A stretch of 64,000 bases of DNA from Carnegiea gigantea (GCA_029747015.1 JAKOGI010000103.1:306501-370500); one strand, 5' to 3'. Counted from the first letter of the stretch, positions 36,007 to 47,551 are shown. Made by a program: numbers and translations. The notes: generated from the sequence alone by a model not told the origin.

Positions 36007-38100
36007 TTAAAACTTAGCCTGATCAAGTCTCTTAGTAAGTATAGTCAAAAATTCATCTTCATTGGATAAGTCATAAATATCTTGGGGCAATTCAGCAATA
36101 ATATCAAGTTCATACACGTAACTCACATAAGCAGGGAATCTCATGGCATCAAAAATATTAAATTTAATCACTTCACCATCAAATTCCATTGTTAATATTC
36201 CTTCATGCACATCAATTTTAGTTCTAACTGTTTTCAGAAATGGCCTGCCTAGTAAGATGGGAATATCATGACATGTATCACCCATGTTCATCACATAAAA
36301 ATCAGCAGGAAACACAAGTTCATTCACTTGGACTAAGACACCCTCTAACACTCCATCTGGGTAAATACTGCTCCTATCAGCTAACTGAAGCACTACACCA
36401 GTTTTCTTTAATTCTCCTAAGTTTAGTTTGTCATAAACAGACCTAGGCATGACATTAATGAAAGCACCCAAATCAAGCATAGTCTTATCAAAGTAAAGAT
36501 GTCCTATTTTACAAGGAACAGAGAACACACTTGGGTCTTTACACTTAGGAGGAAGTTTCCTTTGAAAAACTGCAGATACATTTCCCCCCACACTCACCTT
36601 TTCATTCCCTACTAATTTTCTTTTAGTAGTACATAATTCTCTCAAGAACTTAGCATAACGAGGCACCTATTTAATGGCATCAAGGAGACGTATGTTGATC
36701 TTTACCTTCTTTAATGTCTCTAAGATTTCTTGGTTAGCCTCATTCACCTTAGAAGTAGGGTTTCAAAATCTACTAGGAAAGGGTGGAATGGGTTTATAAG
36801 GTTCTTTTTTCTTCTTTCCTATTTCCTTAGTAGTTTGATTAGAATCTATGTTTAACTCTGATTCAACTCCTTTGACCTCTACCTCAAGCTCAACCTCTCT
36901 ACTCTTCCTAAGCTCTTGGAACTCTTTCCCACTCCTAATTGTTATGGCACTAACATTCTCTTTAGGGTTAGGGTAAGGCTGAGATGGTAACCTATTTTGC
37001 ATTTGAGCCTGCAAGTTGCTAACTATGATATCAGTTGCCGTCTCTCTCTCTTGAACCTGCTTAATAGTTCTCTCCAAAATCTGGAACCTATCATCCATCT
37101 TCTTAAGGGCTTGTTCAAGTAGGAAGTTGGTCCTATCTTGATTAGAAGACGGACGAGATGTTTGGTCAAAATCAGATGGATTGGTTTGAGGGCCATACCT
37201 AAGATTAGGGTGGTCTCTCCATCCTTCATTATAAGTGTTAGAATAGGGATCATATCTCCTTTGACCTTGGTTAGAATAGACAGTATTAACATTACTCTCT
37301 TGAAATGTAGGACATGCATCAGTAGGATGCCCCTCTAGACAACAAATGTCACATATGACTGCTTTTTGTACTCCCCCAGTGACAATCTTATTCAACATAG
37401 CAGTAATATAAGATAACTGACTCTCTACAGATGAACTAGAACCAATCTCATTAACCCTTTTAATTTGTGACTCCCTAACACCAAACTGCTGAGTATTTTG
37501 GGCCATTAAATTGAATAAGTTTCTAGCCTCTACAGGAGTTTTATTAACTAGAGCCCCTCCACTAGCAGTATCAACCATATTACGATCCATAGGAAGCAAA
37601 CTCTCGTAAAAATATTGAATCAACAACTATTCAGTTATTTGATGTTGGGGACAACTAGCACACAATTTATTAAATCTTTCCCAGTACTCACAAAAAGTTT
37701 CCCCATTCATTTGTTTGATTCCACATGTATCCTTCCTAATAGATCCAATTCGGGATGCTGGAAAAAATTTCTCTAAAAATGATTTATGCAATGCAGTCCA
37801 TGTAGAGAAAGATCCTGCAGGTATGCAATACAATCAATTCTTAGCATTACTAAGCAAAGAAAAGGGAAAGGCCCTCAATCTAATTTGGTCCTCAGGAATC
37901 CCCTCAGGCACTATAGCAGAGCATGTAATAAGGAATTCACTAATATGACGATATGGGTCATCTCCAACTAATCCATGAAACTTAGGTAATAGATTGATGA
38001 ATCCAGAGTTCAGTTTTAGAGGTTTATCTAATGCAGTATAAGTAATGAACATGGATTGAGTTTCTAGGTTAGGGGCAGCAAGTTCCCGAAGAGTGGACAT
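36007..38100 (-). pseudogene. Gypsy gag-protease frame interrupted by four stop codons
   Basis: One continuous 698-codon minus-strand frame, broken only by stops at 37834, 37627, 36763 and 36667; no indel is needed. Gag motifs are FHGLVGDDPYRHISEF, FLEKFFPASRIGSIRK, ETFCEYWERFNKLCASCP and ASGGALVNKTP. A zinc knuckle CDICCLEGHPTDAC follows. The C-terminal 660 bp (36666-36007) is a retroviral-type aspartic protease with DLGAFINVMP at the active site (DLG in place of the more usual DTG/DSG, as is common in this lineage) and the flap/hydrophobic motif PILLGRPFLKT. The frame ends naturally at 36007 without leading into a polymerase. Confidence 0.9.
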
Positions 38101-38289
38101 TCTTACCTCTTTAATCTTAAGACTTACTGATTTAGGACAACCTTTTTTGTTTTTATCTACTAACGTTTGCTTCTTATCCTCTCCAATTTTCTTACCACTC
38201 CTTAATCTCGGGCAATCTGCAAAAATTAAAATAAAAACAATAAAAGTAGTAAAATTAGATAGAAGTAACTAGCAATTTTATTTTTTTTT

Positions 38290-38305
38290 CCCGTCAACGG
38301 CGCCA
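38290..38305 (-). other. Primer-binding site of the nested gypsy element
   Basis: The minus strand reads TGGCGCCGTTGACGGG, five bases inside the LTR. It complements the 3' end of a tRNA-Asp with one mismatch, the primer typical of Athila elements. Confidence 0.8.
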
Positions 38306-38310
38306 AAATT

Positions 38311-40583
38311 TGTTAAGCTTGTCGAGAGCTGTAAATTTAACCACTACTTCGATTATTAAATACTTTTTATAGCATAGAGAAGTAGGGATCGATCCATGAG
38401 GAAAGATTGTTTTAAAAAGGCTAGCTTAATCCTAAATGATCTTATTAATCCAATTTATTAAATCTAATCTTAATAATTCTAAAATAATTAAAATCTAATG
38501 AATAAAAATCTGGAGGGAAAAAAAACCCAATGATGCTCCTAAATATTTGGATTATATTCTGGAAAGGAAACAGTAAAAAGCTTTCCTAAATAATCTAGCA
38601 AAATAAAAACAGAAGAGTAATTGAAATTCTAATTAAAAATCAAAACAGCAAATAATAATCAGAAAATAAATATTAAAAATGTCAAACAGTAACCTAAAAT
38701 ATTATTCTTCAGGTATATAAGCTTATAACTCCTCAATTGTATCCAAATAATTTCAGAAAAATCAAATCAGAAAATTACCACAGAATATCAATGTAGAATA
38801 TTAAATCTGAAATTAGAAATAAAATAATATGCAAAAATATAAATACGAAAATAATCACAAAAGTTACCCTAATTCTAGGACACAATTTTATGGACTTAAC
38901 AATACCTAGTATTCGGGAATTAACAATTAAAATCAAAATTTTCAGAATTAATAACGTAAAAACCTGCACATATCCAATTCACAAAATAATTCAGAAAAAT
39001 TATCAAATAACTTCCAAAAATTACAAAATGTAATATGGGCAGACTAGGACACTAAATAAACTCTAGGAACTGATAAAAATCGAAAAAGAACAAAAATAAC
39101 TATTTTTAGTCTAATTTCTAACAAACTGGTAATTAAATACTAAAACTGAATATAAATCAATCTAAAATTATAACCACTCTAAAAATCAAAATCTAAAGTA
39201 TCTAAAATTACCTAGACACTCCTAAAAGACTATACTTTGGGGGGGGTTTGATTGAAATTATATTGAAGCTAATAAAAATAGAACAAACTAATCAAATTAA
39301 CTCTAAGCGACAAATAATGATAAAAAATTATCAAATTTATGAAGGATACTTAGTATAATCTCAATCCACCATGCAAATTAATATTTATCATTAACACATA
39401 AGTTAATTTTATTCATGAGTTAAACTGTAGAAGACATCCACCAGCGGTTCTTTCTCGTTTTTCCTTAAATTCTAGTTTAATTAGGTCCAGCCCTAATATA
39501 AACTATGTTAGTTTTGATAACCCTTACACCAGTACAAGAATTTAATCAAACTAGAGCATTAATAATTAAAAAAACATCATTTAATACTTTGCAACTAATT
39601 TACTAGTAAATCGATTTAACAAAGATCTAAAGCGATTACCTAATTAAAAGAGATGGGTTGGAGCCATCCATGATTAATTAGGGTGATACTTAAGCATAAA
39701 AGACTATAACTTTTACGTATCATAGTCTTCTAAACTATCAATCGAAATTGTATTAAACTAATTAGCATGCATTCTAATTAATTTAATACGAATATCATAA
39801 ACGATAAATGTTAATCGCTATAGAATCATGAATATGAATCAACTAGGCAATAAAGCATAAAACTTGTTCAAAATAGTAAATTTAGCATGACTTCAAGAAG
39901 ATTATACTAAGTAAAAAGGAATTCATATTAAAAATAAAATCACAAAATTCACCCAAATAAATCATGTTTAATAATCAACTAAACAAACACAAAAAAAATG
40001 AAATAAAATAAACTAAAATAAAATAGAGCACCCCTACTTTGATGATAATGGTAATGAATTATGATGATGAGGTGAGGAGATGAAGGATATGTCGTGGAGT
40101 GTATGGAGGTGATGATGGGATGATTATGTGATGTGTGGGTGGATTATCAAGAAGGCCGTGTGATTGAGAGGATAGATGAGATGGTGATGATTGTTGGGCT
40201 GAAGGTGAGGCTTGGCCGCTGTGGGTGATGATCCTTATGGTGATGTGGATGATGATATATATAGGGAAGAAAGGAGGGGTGCGATTAGGGTTAGTAATTA
40301 GGGTTTTCTTTTTCCTTTCTTCCTTAAACTTCTTCTCCCTTAAGACTTCTAGCTCTTCTCCAACTCTTGAAATCTTAGCTCAGACAATATATTCATAATT
40401 ATCCCTATTTGGACTGTCTTCTGATCAAGTATGTAAAACCCGAGCCTCAACGACTCGTCTTCTCCTCTTTATTAAGATAATACATAACCTGAAAAATATA
40501 TAAATTAAAGTAAATTAGACAAAATAAAATAAAGAATATAATCGAAATAATTATTAAAACAATGCATAATTTTTGACTTAATA
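38311..40583 (-). repeat. 5' LTR of the nested gypsy element
   Basis: 2,273 bp, TG...CA-type ends (the last bases are TTAATA here, TTAACA in the partner, read on the plus strand). It aligns with 32530-34777 apart from the replaced segment near the start of that copy. Confidence 0.92.
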
Positions 40584-40588
40584 CCAAT

Positions 40589-41131
40589 ATTATTTAGGAA
40601 AGTACTCTTTCTAAAATATAATATTATCAGAAAATCAATCCTAAATATATTAGGAATTTTGGCAGTAGAAAAACTCTTGAAAATCTTTGACAACTGATTT
40701 TTGCACTCGCTGCCCTCAGAGCATTGCAGACCTGTTTGCTCAATTGTTCTGAGCAGTGTTCTGAGTCAGCTTAAATAATTCCTTCAAGGTGAGTGTTAAA
40801 TCAAGTTTTTCTTTGGCATATTAATAAGAATCTAGACAGATAATCAGTAATTAGCCCTAAGATTCTAAAGACTCCTGTACTCTGCTGATGATGTGCACAT
40901 ATATCCACTTTGATGATTTTAGCTTCTTCGACCTGTTTTTCAGAGTGTTTGCAACTTCCGTCGCTTTCAACATACAATTTTATCACATAGCTTCAAACAT
41001 GATATTTCGAACTGATTTCCAGGATGTTTGCAATCTGTCTTATCACATGATTCTAGCACTCAACTCAAGCCAAACATAATTAGCACATTTGGGTTGTAAT
41101 CGTCAAAACCTTCTATAAGATTGATTCAACA
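40589..41131 (-). repeat. 5' LTR of the copia element, outer segment
   Basis: Continuation of the copia LTR after the nested element; aligns with about 25793-26321. On the coding strand it starts TGTTGAATC at 41131. Confidence 0.9.
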
Positions 41132-41796
41132 AAAATGAAGACTACAGCAGTGTGGATTAGGACATATCCTCAGCCATCATCTCAATCAAGTTCAACAACT
41201 ACCAATTGCTCCTAATCCACAGACAGAAGGTGATTTTGTTACTCCCTGAAGATCTATCAGAGCACAGCCAAATCGATAACAGATACCACTATTTTGAACT
41301 CTTTTGATGCTTTAAGAGTTGCAAATGGTGGTCACAATGATGTGTGACTAGTGGATTTGGAAACGGGCGAATGCTCTGCTTAATCAACATGAAGTTCAAA
41401 GCCTTATAATGTCTAACAAAAGTGGGGTCATTTGGTTTAATGGAAACTAAGTTAAAAGACAAAAATGTTGTAGATTTGTTACCTCATTGATCCCTAATTT
41501 CCAGTATTTCACATAGTCACAAGGGTAGACTCTGTTTGGTCCGGATGCCTGCTTGTTTTCAGGTTTGCATTCTTAGCATGTCAGATCAGCATATTCGTGC
41601 CCATGTAAAAGCATGCTTCAGGGAAAGATTTTTGTGTTACCATGGTGTATGGCCCTAATGGTTGGTAAGAAAAGGGAGGATTTATAGTCTGGCTTGGCTG
41701 TACTCAGCAGGACCATCATTAATCCTTGGGTAGTTTGTGGAGACTTCAATAATGTTTTGCATCCAAATGACGAATTGGTGGACAGACTGTCTACTA

Positions 41797-41910
41797 CAAT
41801 GACAACAATAATTTCTAGTGTGGGTTCCACTTATGTGGAATCTGGAGATATCCAGATATAAGAAATCTTACCTTTCTCAGTATCACTACCCATAAAAAGG
41901 CTAGTCAGAG
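41797..41910 (-). mobile_element. Diverged SINE within the LINE remnant
   Basis: Similar over its length to the SINEs at 49966-50085 and 63643-63775 (shared blocks: GACAACAATAAT, TGGGTTCCACTTATGTGGAATCTGG, GAGATATCCAGATATAAG, CTTACC), but strongly mutated. The CAA-rich end marks the tail, so it lies on the minus strand. Target duplication not clear. Confidence 0.65.
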
Positions 41911-42072
41911 TCGGATTGTCTCTTGCACTGACATGGGTGCTTTGTGAAATTGCATGGATACATGTTCCTTATGTTTGTGCTTTGCATGGAGTATTTATCT
42001 TGGTGTCTTATTATGGCTAAACTGCATGATGACTTCTGATTTCATCCTTGATGTAAAGGGCTTAGAGCTAAT

Positions 42073-42352
42073 TGTTCAAGAACCAACTCAACTAAAAGTT
42101 TAAGTTGATGGTTGAAGGCTCAGGAATAGATTTATCCTCTAACATGCCCCCTCACACAAATGCCCTTTGGGCTTGAAATGTGAATGCTGCAAAGGCTCCC
42201 TCTACGTTGTGCAATAAATCAACATGGGGGTTGTTGAGATTCGGACTTGAGACCTCTTGCTCAGAAAGGTTCCAATACCATGTTTAAAAACCAACTCAAC
42301 CAAAAGTTTAAACTGATAGTTGAAGGCCCAGGAGTAGATTTATCCTCTAACA
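42073..42352 (-). mobile_element. TRIM retroelement inserted in the LINE reverse transcriptase region
   Basis: 280 bp with 72-bp terminal repeats at 42073-42144 and 42281-42352 that begin TGTT and end AACA. Same family as 7354-7629. The primer-binding site is degenerate here (minus strand TGGTATTGGAA). Flanks CTAAT and TTAAC each differ by one base from CTAAC, so a 5-bp duplication with two later changes is likely. The LINE reading runs in the same phase on both sides, ending in FADD downstream. Confidence 0.82.
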
Positions 42353-42414
42353 TTAACCATCTGTGCTTTGCTGATGATGCCATATTAATGTGTCATAGTG
42401 ATGTTAAGTAAACA

Positions 42415-43299
42415 AAAATCTGAATTGATTTGTGTGGGATTATTGGATAAGGATAAACACAAAAAATTTAATAGAATTTTTACTTACCAAAACAAACACA
42501 AAAAAAACTAGATTTTTTGTTTGCAAATTGAATCATGTAGGGGTTTTAACTAGGACGAGTTTACTCAAGTTATCCTATTGATTATAAATTTATTTCTATT
42601 TTAAATAGTTAGAATTCTTTGAGTCTTTAGTGTTTGTTTATTAGAGCTTATTATGCAACTGATTAAAACTGATTATCTCCAATATCAGTTACAATGAGTT
42701 TAGGGGAAGCTAATAAAACCCAAAATATATGCTTCCTTAAATACACAGTCTGATAATTAATAATTCATGATGTCGTCGTAGTAAGTTCCTGTTTGGTGAG
42801 AAAAAGTGAAATAGAATATAATGGAACTTGATACCTAGGAGGCTGGGAGGTTAAGGGTAAGACTTGATTCTTAAACTCAAGTGTTCGGTGAGTGGAATGG
42901 AATCAAAACAAATAGCGAAAAAACAAGAAGATTAAAAAAAGGCGCAAACCCATATCGAAATTGAAAATTAAAAAAGAAGAAGAAGAAGATGAAACAAGAA
43001 GATTGAAATCCATATCAAGCAGGTGCAAATAGCGAGAACAAGAAGATGCAACAACTAGATCAAAATGATGCATAACCCATATTAAAAAAGAAAATCAAAA
43101 TTGAAAAAGTAAAAAAACAGATCGAACAAGGGGAAAGCACGAAAGCAGAAGAAGCAACCAAAAGAAGACTTTCAAGTTCTATAGGGGTCGGGTCTTGATA
43201 CCTCTCCATGAAGAGTGGGTTCAAGTTCAAGGGATTCAAGGAGAAATTTGATACCTCAGATATCAAGTTTATTTTCCTAAATTTCTTACCAAATATTAA
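42415..43299. other. Intergenic DNA, possible outer MITE
   Basis: AT-rich. From about 42787 a TGTTTGGTGAGAAA-type end may pair with GCGCACCAAACAACC at about 43577-43592, making a larger MITE into which the Tourist MITE 43300-43534 is inserted. The evidence is weak. No coding sequence. Confidence 0.35.
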
Positions 43300-43537
43300 G
43301 GGCGTGTTAGGTAGAATTATTTTTTGGGCCCAAAAAACTAATTTGAAAAAGCGAATTTGATTAGCTTTTTAGAAGAGCTTTTTGGAAAATTAACTTTTTG
43401 TCTTACAACTTTGTTAAAAACAACTAATTTCACCAAACGATTTTTCTACAAACAGCAAATATAAACAGTTAATTCAAACCGCTAACAACTAATAGCTAAT
43501 ACAAACAACTAACAGTTATTTGTCCAACAGGACCTAA
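43297..43537. mobile_element. Tourist-type MITE
   Basis: The element spans 43300-43534 (235 bp) with TAA at 43297-43299 and 43535-43537. Termini are GGGCGTGTTAGG and, inward from the right, GGTCCTGTTGGACAA. Interior words (AACAGTTAATTC, CACCAAACGATTT, AGCTTTTTAG) match the MITEs at 9362-10118 and 51718-52138. Confidence 0.75.
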
Positions 43538-44343
43538 GAAGTGGAACTTCGAACCGCAGATTTCAGGTCCCAACTCTTTTTAGCGCACCAAACAACCTAT
43601 TAGGCTAGTGAAGCCTAGTTTAGTCTTGGGTCCAAAGCATACCATTTCATTTGACATCTTGTCCATAATTTGGTGTTCCCATTTCATTCAACATCAAGTT
43701 AAATTCAAGTCCAATCAGTATGTTTGATAATTTCTCACTTCATGGGCGCATAATTATCCGCATTCATACATAGTGATCGAATTGCTCAAATTATGGCTTC
43801 CACGATGCTTACTTATGATGTTACATCCGATGTGTCAAACCGAAAACAAATATTCTCACTTTCAATTTCCTATGTCATTATCTTAATTTTTGAAAAACAA
43901 GACATGTTCCATCATGCTTTGATTGAAAAAAGTAATTCGTATTGGCCACTTTTTACTATTTCTTATTACAATGATACGCAGAATAAAATTAGAAACAGGT
44001 AAAAATTTAAGATGACACATGATACGTATCCATCTCTATTTGCCTTCTACTTTTTATCGCCCACGTAAAACCATCATCATATCTCATTTTATATCAACTA
44101 AAGACTATTTACATGTAATAACATCTTAACCTAAAACATTACATTATGTGATGCGAAGGTGGCATCACATCACCGAAATGTTTATAGCTGGTCATACCTG
44201 GTTACGGCCCAGCCCTAAAATGTGACTCATCTCAGCCCCAGCCCTTTGTGTGGTGTGGTCCATTGCAAGCTTTCTTTAAGCAAAGTGTGCTTCAATGATT
44301 CGTGTTCGATCTGATTATTTGAAATTGTCTGACCCTAAAAAAT
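43538..44343. other. Intergenic DNA, nothing recognised
   Basis: AT-rich; no supported coding region. Confidence 0.5.
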
Positions 44344-44760
44344 TAAGACTCCGTTTGATTCTTAGAAAATTTGGCGGTAAAAAAAGTTGAAGGTAAAAAA
44401 AAGCAAAGGAAAAAAACCAGCGAGCACGTGAGTTTTTTTCCCCCCTGTTTGGATCAAAGAAAAAATACAAGAATTTGAATGAGAAATTTGAATGTTTATG
44501 AATTACCTGAATCATGTTGATATCATCTAAGCAGTATAAAATTGGAGGAGGTTAGAAATTCTTTTGAGAACTTTTCTCAAAGTTTACTGACAATTTTATG
44601 AGGAAAATTTTATCACTTATTTCTAACAATTTTTTGCACATATAATTTTCCTCCATATTTTTTTCTTTGTGATTTTCTCTATGCCAAACACAAGAAAAAA
44701 AGTTACTTTTCTAAATTTTTTTCTTTCCACTTAATTTTTTAGGGTTCAAACGGAGCCTAA
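44344..44760. mobile_element. Tourist-type MITE with GRCTCCGTTTGA termini
   Basis: The element spans 44347-44757 (411 bp), TAA on both sides (44344-44346, 44758-44760). Termini are GACTCCGTTTGATTC and, inward from the right, GGCTCCGTTTGAACC. Non-coding. Confidence 0.85.
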
Positions 44761-45895
44761 GCATTGATTTGAAATTTTCGTATAAATTGTAAATTTTAAC
44801 ATACAATTTTTCTTGTTTTGTACCGGTGTAATTCATATCTAGGCGTATACCATTTGCCGGACGCAAAAATAAATTGAGCGTTGGACTAAATATTTGTAGG
44901 ATTTAATCCAATCTAAAATTATATTTGATTAGTTTTGTTAATTATTTTAAGAAAAAGGAAAAGACAAAGAAGAGAAAAGAGCTGATCTTGTACTGTGTAC
45001 GTCCTTCTGCTCCCAACAAGTGACAATAAAGCGAGTTTAATTCCGATTATATTTCATCCGAATTTTACATTATCCAACTTATTTGAATTAAATTTGGTCC
45101 AAATATAAATTTCCGCCGAATCTACTTCAATCATTTCACGATAGCTTAAATTGTCACCATTTTTTTGTCTCTCTTCTCCTTCCTTCCTTTTTTTTTTTTT
45201 TTCCTCCATATGTAGTGACCGTATTGGAATGCTTCCAATATGGACAATTGCCAAGTACATACAAAAAATGTCATTTTTATCTAAATGGACGATTCACAAG
45301 ACTCCAGTGAGTGATTTTAACTTTGAATTCTCGTTTAGATTCAAATGTATAAGAGTTTTTTTCAAAGTTATAAATATCGTACCGATTATCGTATCGTTTT
45401 TTCATTGGAACGAGATATCCAAATTGAAGTACTGTTGAACTAGGCTTGCACCGTTTTGAATTTTAAAAAATTTAAAAAATTACAGTACAAAAAATTTGAA
45501 ATTTTAATGTACCGGGCAGTAATTTGACCGAAAATACCGGTACTGCTTGGTATTTGACGGTACAGAGCGGTATTGACTGGACAATAGCTTGTACTGTTTC
45601 TTGATCGGTACGGCACGCTTCGGCCAATATTGAACGGTACGATACGGTATGTATGACACTTTTTTTTGGGGGGGTCCATGCATCTTCCTGCCACTCGTAC
45701 AGTGATCCTTGATTAATTACTCGTTTTCATTATGCACATCATCCTAAGTTTTAAGGTAGATTATTAGCTCTAACATGATAAGTAATATGTGTACATAATG
45801 TATTTAGGGTTCTAGTGGTGTAGGAGCTGCCTCGATTGCAATATATATGAACATCAAAGTTGAAAGGGCTTGGTGAAGATCGCTTTGTGTATGTG

Positions 45896-45986
<91 letters not shown>

Positions 45987-46362
45987 TGATTGATGAAGAG
46001 GGGTCTAAATTCATTAAAGTAAAGTAGGGTAATATCATACATTATTTGAAAGCAAAAGGATGGGACAAATTGATGTATTCACAGAAATCCGTATATTTTT
46101 AGATAATCAGTGGAAAAGGTCTGGTATGCTTATAAATTCTTTGTCCGAGTTTAAATTCCAAAGCAGAACTTTTTTCCTTATATCGTCAGCACCTAGTTTT
46201 AATTCAAAGTTATGCTTGTTTAATCTATCTAATTCAGAAGAAATCAGGGTTGGACAATACATTTGGTCCAAATGGTTTCCTCTGTCAAATTTGTCGGACT
46301 TAAATTTTATCTAGTCACAAATCTTTGTCAATAGTTAATGTTAGCTACAGTTTTGCTCGAGT
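44761..46362. other. Intergenic DNA with an ACCGGTAC-rich repeat and a TA microsatellite
   Basis: 45440-45660 carries clustered CGGTAC/GTACCG words like the subterminal parts of hAT-type MITEs, but no termini or target duplication could be fixed. A (TA)n tract lies at 45901-45983. Open frames across these are repeat artefacts; 46060-46314 (+) has no recognisable domain. Confidence 0.5.
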
Positions 46363-46363
46363 G

Positions 46364-46570
46364 GGATCCTCTGCACTTAGAAGGATGAATGTAATCTCGC
46401 AGTCTACCCATTCAATAGTTGTGATTTTTTTTTTTTAACCAGCTTATTGCGTACCGCCACTGGTAAAGTTTATCAATGAAATGATGTTAAGATTTCTAAC
46501 CATTTGAAAATCCTCATTGTTGGATAGGTGGAGTGCAAGATTGTAGTTCCCCTCCAAATACAGAGGATCC
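46364..46570. mobile_element. Short MITE with ~60-bp imperfect inverted termini
   Basis: The left end reads GGATCCTCTGCACTTAGAAGG; the right end read inward is GGATCCTCTGTATTTGGAGG. Similarity continues about 60 bp (AATCT-GCA-TC-ACC-AT-CAA). No clear target duplication, superfamily unassigned. Confidence 0.65.
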
Positions 46571-47142
46571 TCTTCTAATTGTACTTGAATATAAGATGTG
46601 CTATCTTTAGTAATGAAGTCTTTTATATAGGTTGTATCGATCTCCTAATTAGGGCATCCTTTATATTTGTTGATGTGGTTGACAAAATCTCCAACTCTAC
46701 ATTTGACCATTTGTTGGGATTATTGTTCATCATCAACCGAGGGCAGTAGAAGATTATCATATTCTAACGTGCCCCTTTACGTGAATGTCTTTTGTGTTTG
46801 AAGTATAGATGTTGACATGTCCTATACGCTTCCCTTGCCTTATCAATAATTCAATATGAGAGCTTTTAAAATTTAAGCATGAAACTTCTCACTTAGAAAG
46901 ACTCTGCACCATACTTAAGAATAAACTTAATGAAAAGTCTAAGTTGATGATTGAATGCTCCGAAAAAGTTTTGCATTAAACTTTCAGCACTATTCCTAAA
47001 AATAATAATTTGGATTATCAATTTTGCTGATTCAAAATGTTGGGGGAGAAAGCTTTTCGCTATTTATTGTCAAACTCTAGCACTATCCGCGAGCCTTGAC
47101 GTGGTGATTGAGACTAATACCCTGTGATTGAGACTAATACCC
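46571..47142. other. Intergenic DNA with a decayed TRIM copy
   Basis: 46720-47000 resembles the TRIMs at 7354 and 42073 (TAACGTGCCCCTTTACGTGAATG, AGAAAGACTCTGCACCAT, AAGTCTAAGTTGATGATTGAA) but both terminal repeats are eroded. Just before the next MITE a 20-bp sequence starting GTGATTGAGACTAATACCCT is tandemly duplicated (about 47103-47142). Confidence 0.55.
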
Positions 47143-47548
47143 TGTGTGCGTTATTGGGGTTAGAGGAGGGAAAGGGAGGTGAAGGAGGGGGAAGGGAGGA
47201 TAATTAACCCCTCTTCTCTTTATTTGGGAAAAAAATAATAGGGGAAAAGAGGGAGGATACTTCACCTCCATTAATCCCCACAATTCAATTTTTGTTTCCC
47301 CCAAATTGCGAGTGAATGGAGGGGAGGGGAAGTGACATAAAAATTTCAATTATAATAGTAGTAATTTTTCCTTTCCCCTCTCCTCTCATCCCTTTTCTAA
47401 TTCAAATATAACACATATAGTTAACCTCTCTTTCCCTCCACTTCAAATTCAAACAAGGTAAATATATTTTCTCTAGCTTTCCTTCCCTTCCCCTCTATTT
47501 CCCTCCCCTTCATTAACTCCCCTCCCCCTCTAATATCCAAACACACTC
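47143..47548. mobile_element. MITE with purine-rich GTGTGTTTGG-type termini
   Basis: Imperfect inverted ends: TGTGTGCGTTATTGGGGTTAG on the left and, inward from the right, GAGTGTGTTTGGATATTAG; both continue into GAGG-rich purine tracts. A TAA follows the right end (47549-47551). Non-coding. Confidence 0.6.
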
Positions 47549-47551
47549 TAA

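Larger units (their letters stand above)
32525..40588 (-). mobile_element. Nested non-autonomous Ty3/gypsy element (Athila-like, gag-PR only)
   Basis: The element spans 32530-40583 (8,054 bp) inside the copia 5' LTR, flanked by a perfect CCAAT duplication (32525-32529 and 40584-40588). It lies on the minus strand: 5' LTR 40583-38311, primer-binding site 38305-38290, gag-protease frame 38100-36007, ~1.2 kb non-coding, polypurine tract, 3' LTR 34777-32530. LTR ends are TGTTAAG...CTTAACA. The tRNA-Asp-type primer site and gag resemble Athila/Tat elements (family knowledge). No reverse transcriptase or integrase is present, so it depends on partners. Confidence 0.93.
24915..41136 (-). mobile_element. 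Non-autonomous copia-type LTR retrotransposon, containing a nested gypsy element
   Basis: The element spans 24920-41131 (16.2 kb, of which 8.05 kb is the nested insertion 32530-40583). It is oriented on the minus strand: 5' LTR 41131-31653 (interrupted), primer-binding site, gag, protease remnant, linker/RNase H, an extra ORF, polypurine tract, and 3' LTR 26321-24920. The 5-bp target duplication AAAAT is perfect at 24915-24919 and 41132-41136. LTR ends are TGTTGAATC...TTAACA on the coding strand. About a dozen differences in the first 200 bp between LTRs, counted by eye, point to an old insertion. Integrase and reverse transcriptase are missing. Gag sequence and large LTRs suggest the SIRE-like part of copia (inference). 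Confidence 0.93.
41132..42414 (+). pseudogene. LINE remnant, 3' part: ORF1 end, endonuclease and reverse transcriptase pieces
   Basis: Continuation of the LINE cut by the copia element. The ORF1 frame runs on from 24919 to 41132 without a shift. Fragments of ORF2 follow: the endonuclease start (NQHEVQSLIMSNK and GLMETKLKDKNV, in two frames, 41377-41475), the endonuclease motif PWVVCGDFNNVL (41730-41760), and, after a large deletion, reverse transcriptase pieces (FVLCMEYLSW near 41970, then HLCFADDAILMC at 42357-42400). FADD is the catalytic LINE polymerase motif. Many stops and shifts: an old, dead copy. A SINE (41797-41910) and a TRIM (42073-42352) are inserted in it. Confidence 0.82.

Noticed and set aside
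37023..37338. 98- and 66-codon frames overlapping gypsy gag
   Set aside because: Shadow frames of the gag reading frame.
45854..46042. Tyr/Ile-rich minus-strand frame
   Set aside because: Pure TA microsatellite.
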